NCBI RefSeq assembly: GCF_017599305.1
Contig: NZ_JAGFWR010000004.1
Location: 124,001-188,000, forward strand
Direction: 5' to 3'
DNA from: Micromonospora antibiotica
GTDB lineage: Bacteria; Actinomycetota; Actinomycetes; Mycobacteriales; Micromonosporaceae
Length of the DNA stretch: 64,000 bases
This document shows, piece after piece, positions 61,932 to 64,000 of the stretch (position 1 is the first letter of the stretch; every line of letters starts with the position of its first letter). The notes under the pieces were generated by a model. That model was given only the letters and a program-made list of their open reading frames with translations, had not been told where the DNA came from and ran no database searches. Position numbers and translations under genes: made by a program.

Positions 61932-61967
61932 CGAACCAACGCTACGAAGCAGCTTATCCGCGACCGG

Positions 61968-62954
61968 TCAGTCCGCCGGCCGCTGCGGGGCCTGATGTGA
62001 CCCACCTCCCTGCCCGCCCTCCTCGGCGGTGGCGGATTGCTCATCCAGCCATCGGCGGGCAGGCGGGGCCACGCCTACGGCGGGACCCGTCACGTCTCCC
62101 GATGCCGCCACCGGCGCCCCGGGTACCGGCGTGGCTGCTGACGGCGCGGGCTGCGGCGCGGGCGCGGCGAAGGTGACCGGGGCGTCGAACGCGGCCCGCC
62201 GGGCGGCGCGCCGCAGCGCGGCCAGCACCGCCGGGCCGGCCAGGACGACCGCCACCGCGGTGGTGATCGCCCGCCCGGTGTCCCAGCCGAACGTCGAGGT
62301 GACGGCCGTGAACACGGCGAAGCGGTGCAGATTGTCCAGTACCGGTGCACCGGCGACGTAGGAGAGTTGAGTGTCCGCGCCGAGGCTGAACGGCCAGAAC
62401 CACAGGTTCATCAGCAGGCCGTAGCCGTAGGCGGCGAATGCTCCGTACCCGGCCAGGACGGCCACCTCGGCCCGGCCGCGTAGCCGCGTGGGGAGCAGGC
62501 CGGCACCGAGACCCACCCAGGAGGCGCACAACATCTGGAACGGCAACCACGGGCCCACTCCGGCGGTGAGCAGCGCGGAGGCGAACAGCGACGTCGAGCC
62601 GAGGAGGAAACCGAAACCCGGCCCGAAGACCCGACCGGCGAGGACGAGCAGGAAGAACACGGTTTCGATGCCCGCGGTGCCGGCGCCCAGGGGACGCAGC
62701 GCGGCGTTGACGGCAGCGAGCACGCCGAGCATCGCCAGGGCTTTGCTGTCGATGCCACCGGAGCTGAGTTCGGCCAGGACGAGCGCCACCAGCACCGGCA
62801 GCATGACGAGGAAGACCAGTGGGGCCTCACCGGTGCGGGCGGTGCTCTCGGGATGCGCGGGAATGAAGAACGGCCAGGTGAAGGTGGCCAACGCGGCGGC
62901 GGAGGCGAGGGCCAGCACCACGGCGGTGCGCGGCGCGACCCGCAGCACGCTCAT
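61968..62954 (-). CDS. ECF transporter substrate-binding (S) component, probably for cobalamin
   Basis: A 328-residue protein with a core of about six to seven helices (VVLALASAAALATFTWPFF, GRVFGPGFGFLLGSTSLFASALLTAGVGPWLPFQML, YGAFAAYGYGLLMNLWFWPF) and a Pro/Ala-rich C-terminal tail. The pattern is that of actinobacterial ECF S components annotated as CbrT-like. The ligand is inferred from the neighbouring cobalamin riboswitch, not from sequence. ATG 62954 overlaps the ATPase stop. Confidence 0.8.
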   Translation of the reverse strand: MSVLRVAPRTAVVLALASAAALATFTWPFFIPAHPESTARTGEAPLVFLVMLPVLVALVLAELSSGGIDSKALAMLGVLAAVNAALRPLGAGTAGIETVFFLLVLAGRVFGPGFGFLLGSTSLFASALLTAGVGPWLPFQMLCASWVGLGAGLLPTRLRGRAEVAVLAGYGAFAAYGYGLLMNLWFWPFSLGADTQLSYVAGAPVLDNLHRFAVFTAVTSTFGWDTGRAITTAVAVVLAGPAVLAALRRAARRAAFDAPVTFAAPAPQPAPSAATPVPGAPVAASGDVTGPAVGVAPPARRWLDEQSATAEEGGQGGGSHQAPQRPAD

Positions 62955-64000
62955 GCGGGTTCCCAGGCCGGGCCCAGCGCGGCGGTGACCTGCTCGACCG
63001 TCAGCCACGGCGCCGGGGCGAGGACCTTGGCCACCTGCGGAGCGAACGCCGGCGAGGCGAGCATGACCTCGGCGGTGGTGCCGTCGGCCACGATGTCCCC
63101 GTCGGCCATCACGACCACCCGGTCGGCGAGGATCGCGACAAGCTCGACGTCGTGCGTCGCGACCACCACTGCCCGGCCGGCGGCGGCCAGCCCGCGGACC
63201 AGGGCGACGAACTGCCGCTTGGCGAGATAGTCCAGACCTCGGGTCGGCTCGTCGAGCAGGACCACCGGTGGGGCGGCGGTGAGCTGCACGGCGAGCACGA
63301 GCGCCAGCCGTTGCCCCTCGGACAGGTCACGGGGGTGCCGGTCGCCGGGCAGACCGGGAGCGAGCCGGTCGAGCAGGGTGCGGCAGGTGCCGGCCGCCGC
63401 GCCTGTCTCCCGGTCGGCCTGGTGGCACTCGGCGTCCACCGTCTCCAGATAGAGCAGGTCTCCCGGGGTCTGCGGGACGAGTCCGACGTGCCGGCGGGCC
63501 TGACCGGCCGGCAGCTGCTTCGGGTCGACGGGATCCCGCCCACCGCCGGTATCGACGGTGACGGTGCCCCGGTGGCGGGGACCGCTGCCCTGCACCGCCC
63601 AGAGCAGGCTCGACTTGCCGGAGCCGTTGCGGCCCATCAACGCGAGGACCCTGCCCCGATGCAGGTCGAGGTCGACGCCGGCCACGGCCACGGTGCCCGG
63701 GTAGCGCACGACGATCTTCCGGGCCGCCAGCACCGGGGCCGCTTCTGGAGCCGGCGGCGGTTCGGGAGGCGTCGTGTCGGCGAGCCGCTGACGCAGGGCA
63801 CCGGCCTGTCGGCGGGCGTCGCGGACCGACAGCGGCAGCGGCGTCCACCCGGCCAGCCGGCCCAGCTCGACCAGCGGCGGCGCGAGGTCGACACCGGTCA
63901 GCACCGCCGCCGGTTCTCCGTCGACCACCTGGCCGTCGCCGGGCAGGTAGAGCAGCCGGTCGGCGTACTGCACGACCCGTTCCAGGCGGTGTTCGGCGAG
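62951..64000 (-). CDS. ECF transporter double ATPase (C-terminal part; runs off the window)
   Basis: The frame is open to the window edge. It begins with the end of a first ATPase domain (LAEHRLERVVQYADRLLYLPGDG) followed by a linker and a complete second domain: Walker A GRNGSGKSS, LVPQTPGDLLYLETV, signature LSEGQRLALVLA, Walker B VVLLDEPTRGLDYLAKRQF, switch VVATHDVEL. Two ATPase domains in one chain are typical of actinobacterial EcfA1A2 fusions. The T component should lie beyond 64000 or be fused further upstream. Confidence 0.88.
   Translation of the reverse strand, partial: LAEHRLERVVQYADRLLYLPGDGQVVDGEPAAVLTGVDLAPPLVELGRLAGWTPLPLSVRDARRQAGALRQRLADTTPPEPPPAPEAAPVLAARKIVVRYPGTVAVAGVDLDLHRGRVLALMGRNGSGKSSLLWAVQGSGPRHRGTVTVDTGGGRDPVDPKQLPAGQARRHVGLVPQTPGDLLYLETVDAECHQADRETGAAAGTCRTLLDRLAPGLPGDRHPRDLSEGQRLALVLAVQLTAAPPVVLLDEPTRGLDYLAKRQFVALVRGLAAAGRAVVVATHDVELVAILADRVVVMADGDIVADGTTAEVMLASPAFAPQVAKVLAPAPWLTVEQVTAALGPAWEPA

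Noticed and set aside
1..64000. CRISPR arrays, tRNA/rRNA genes, insertion sequences, prophage
   Set aside because: No regularly spaced direct repeats, no cloverleaf or rRNA-like stretches, and no transposase, integrase or phage proteins were recognised on either strand.

Overview
The window is very GC-rich, with strong G/C third-position bias, tight ATGA/GTGA start-stop overlaps, GTG starts and actinobacterial protein families throughout. It most resembles the chromosome of a Micromonosporaceae-type actinomycete (Micromonospora or a relative). The genus is inferred from gene content and style, not from a marker gene. No rRNA, tRNA, CRISPR array or complete insertion sequence was seen.

Layout. 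(1) 1-8241: the kdpFABC potassium pump, a strong hairpin, then the kdpDE two-component pair. (2) 8270-10536: a TerD-like gene fragment and a helicase-associated (XPB/Ssl2-like) protein, followed by non-coding or decayed sequence. (3) 11045-25767: a compact, mixed-strand cluster that looks like an NRPS-independent small-molecule pathway. It has a cysteine-synthase-fold PLP enzyme, an ATP-grasp ligase, a dipeptide-epimerase-like enolase-superfamily enzyme, three SAM methyltransferases, a flavin monooxygenase of the acyl-CoA-dehydrogenase fold (plus a decayed second copy fused to a cupin remnant), an MFS exporter, and a Nik/Dpp/Opp-type ABC importer with a fused permease-ATPase. The export-plus-import logic resembles metallophore systems such as staphylopine. 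(4) 26207-33527: a TehB-like methyltransferase, a GlxA/AraC regulator, and a FecCD-type ABC importer in one run with DJ-1/PfpI proteins (four DJ-1 domains in about 6.5 kb, one fused to a YHS metal-binding domain). (5) 33632-35968: VKOR and DsbA-like oxidative folding genes and one unknown membrane protein.

(6) 36221-48796: a copper-handling block on the minus strand, with PepSY, CtaG-CopD, CopC, DyP peroxidase, PCuAC, an ECF sigma/anti-sigma pair, a CopA P-type ATPase, a CopZ chaperone and YcnI. It is interrupted by a decayed lasso-peptide-cyclase-like gene and a small Cys-rich protein. (7) 48847-59540: an FAD monooxygenase, a Zn/Mn-family ABC importer translationally coupled to an AliA-like acyl-CoA ligase and a double-domain CaiB CoA-transferase, a divergent acyl-CoA dehydrogenase, a GH88-type hydrolase and an MFS transporter. 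(8) 59541-60477: mostly decayed sequence. (9) 60478-64000: a LysE exporter, a hotdog acyl-CoA thioesterase, a cobalamin riboswitch, and an ECF vitamin transporter (S component and double ATPase, the latter running off the window).

Overall, many genes concern ion and metal traffic: K+ (Kdp), a possible Ni/Zn/Cu metallophore, a siderophore/B12-type importer, copper efflux and delivery, a Zn/Mn-type importer, and an ECF (probably cobalamin) transporter. The best candidate for an undescribed system is the 11.0-25.8 kb cluster. The second is the DJ-1/FecCD module beside it.
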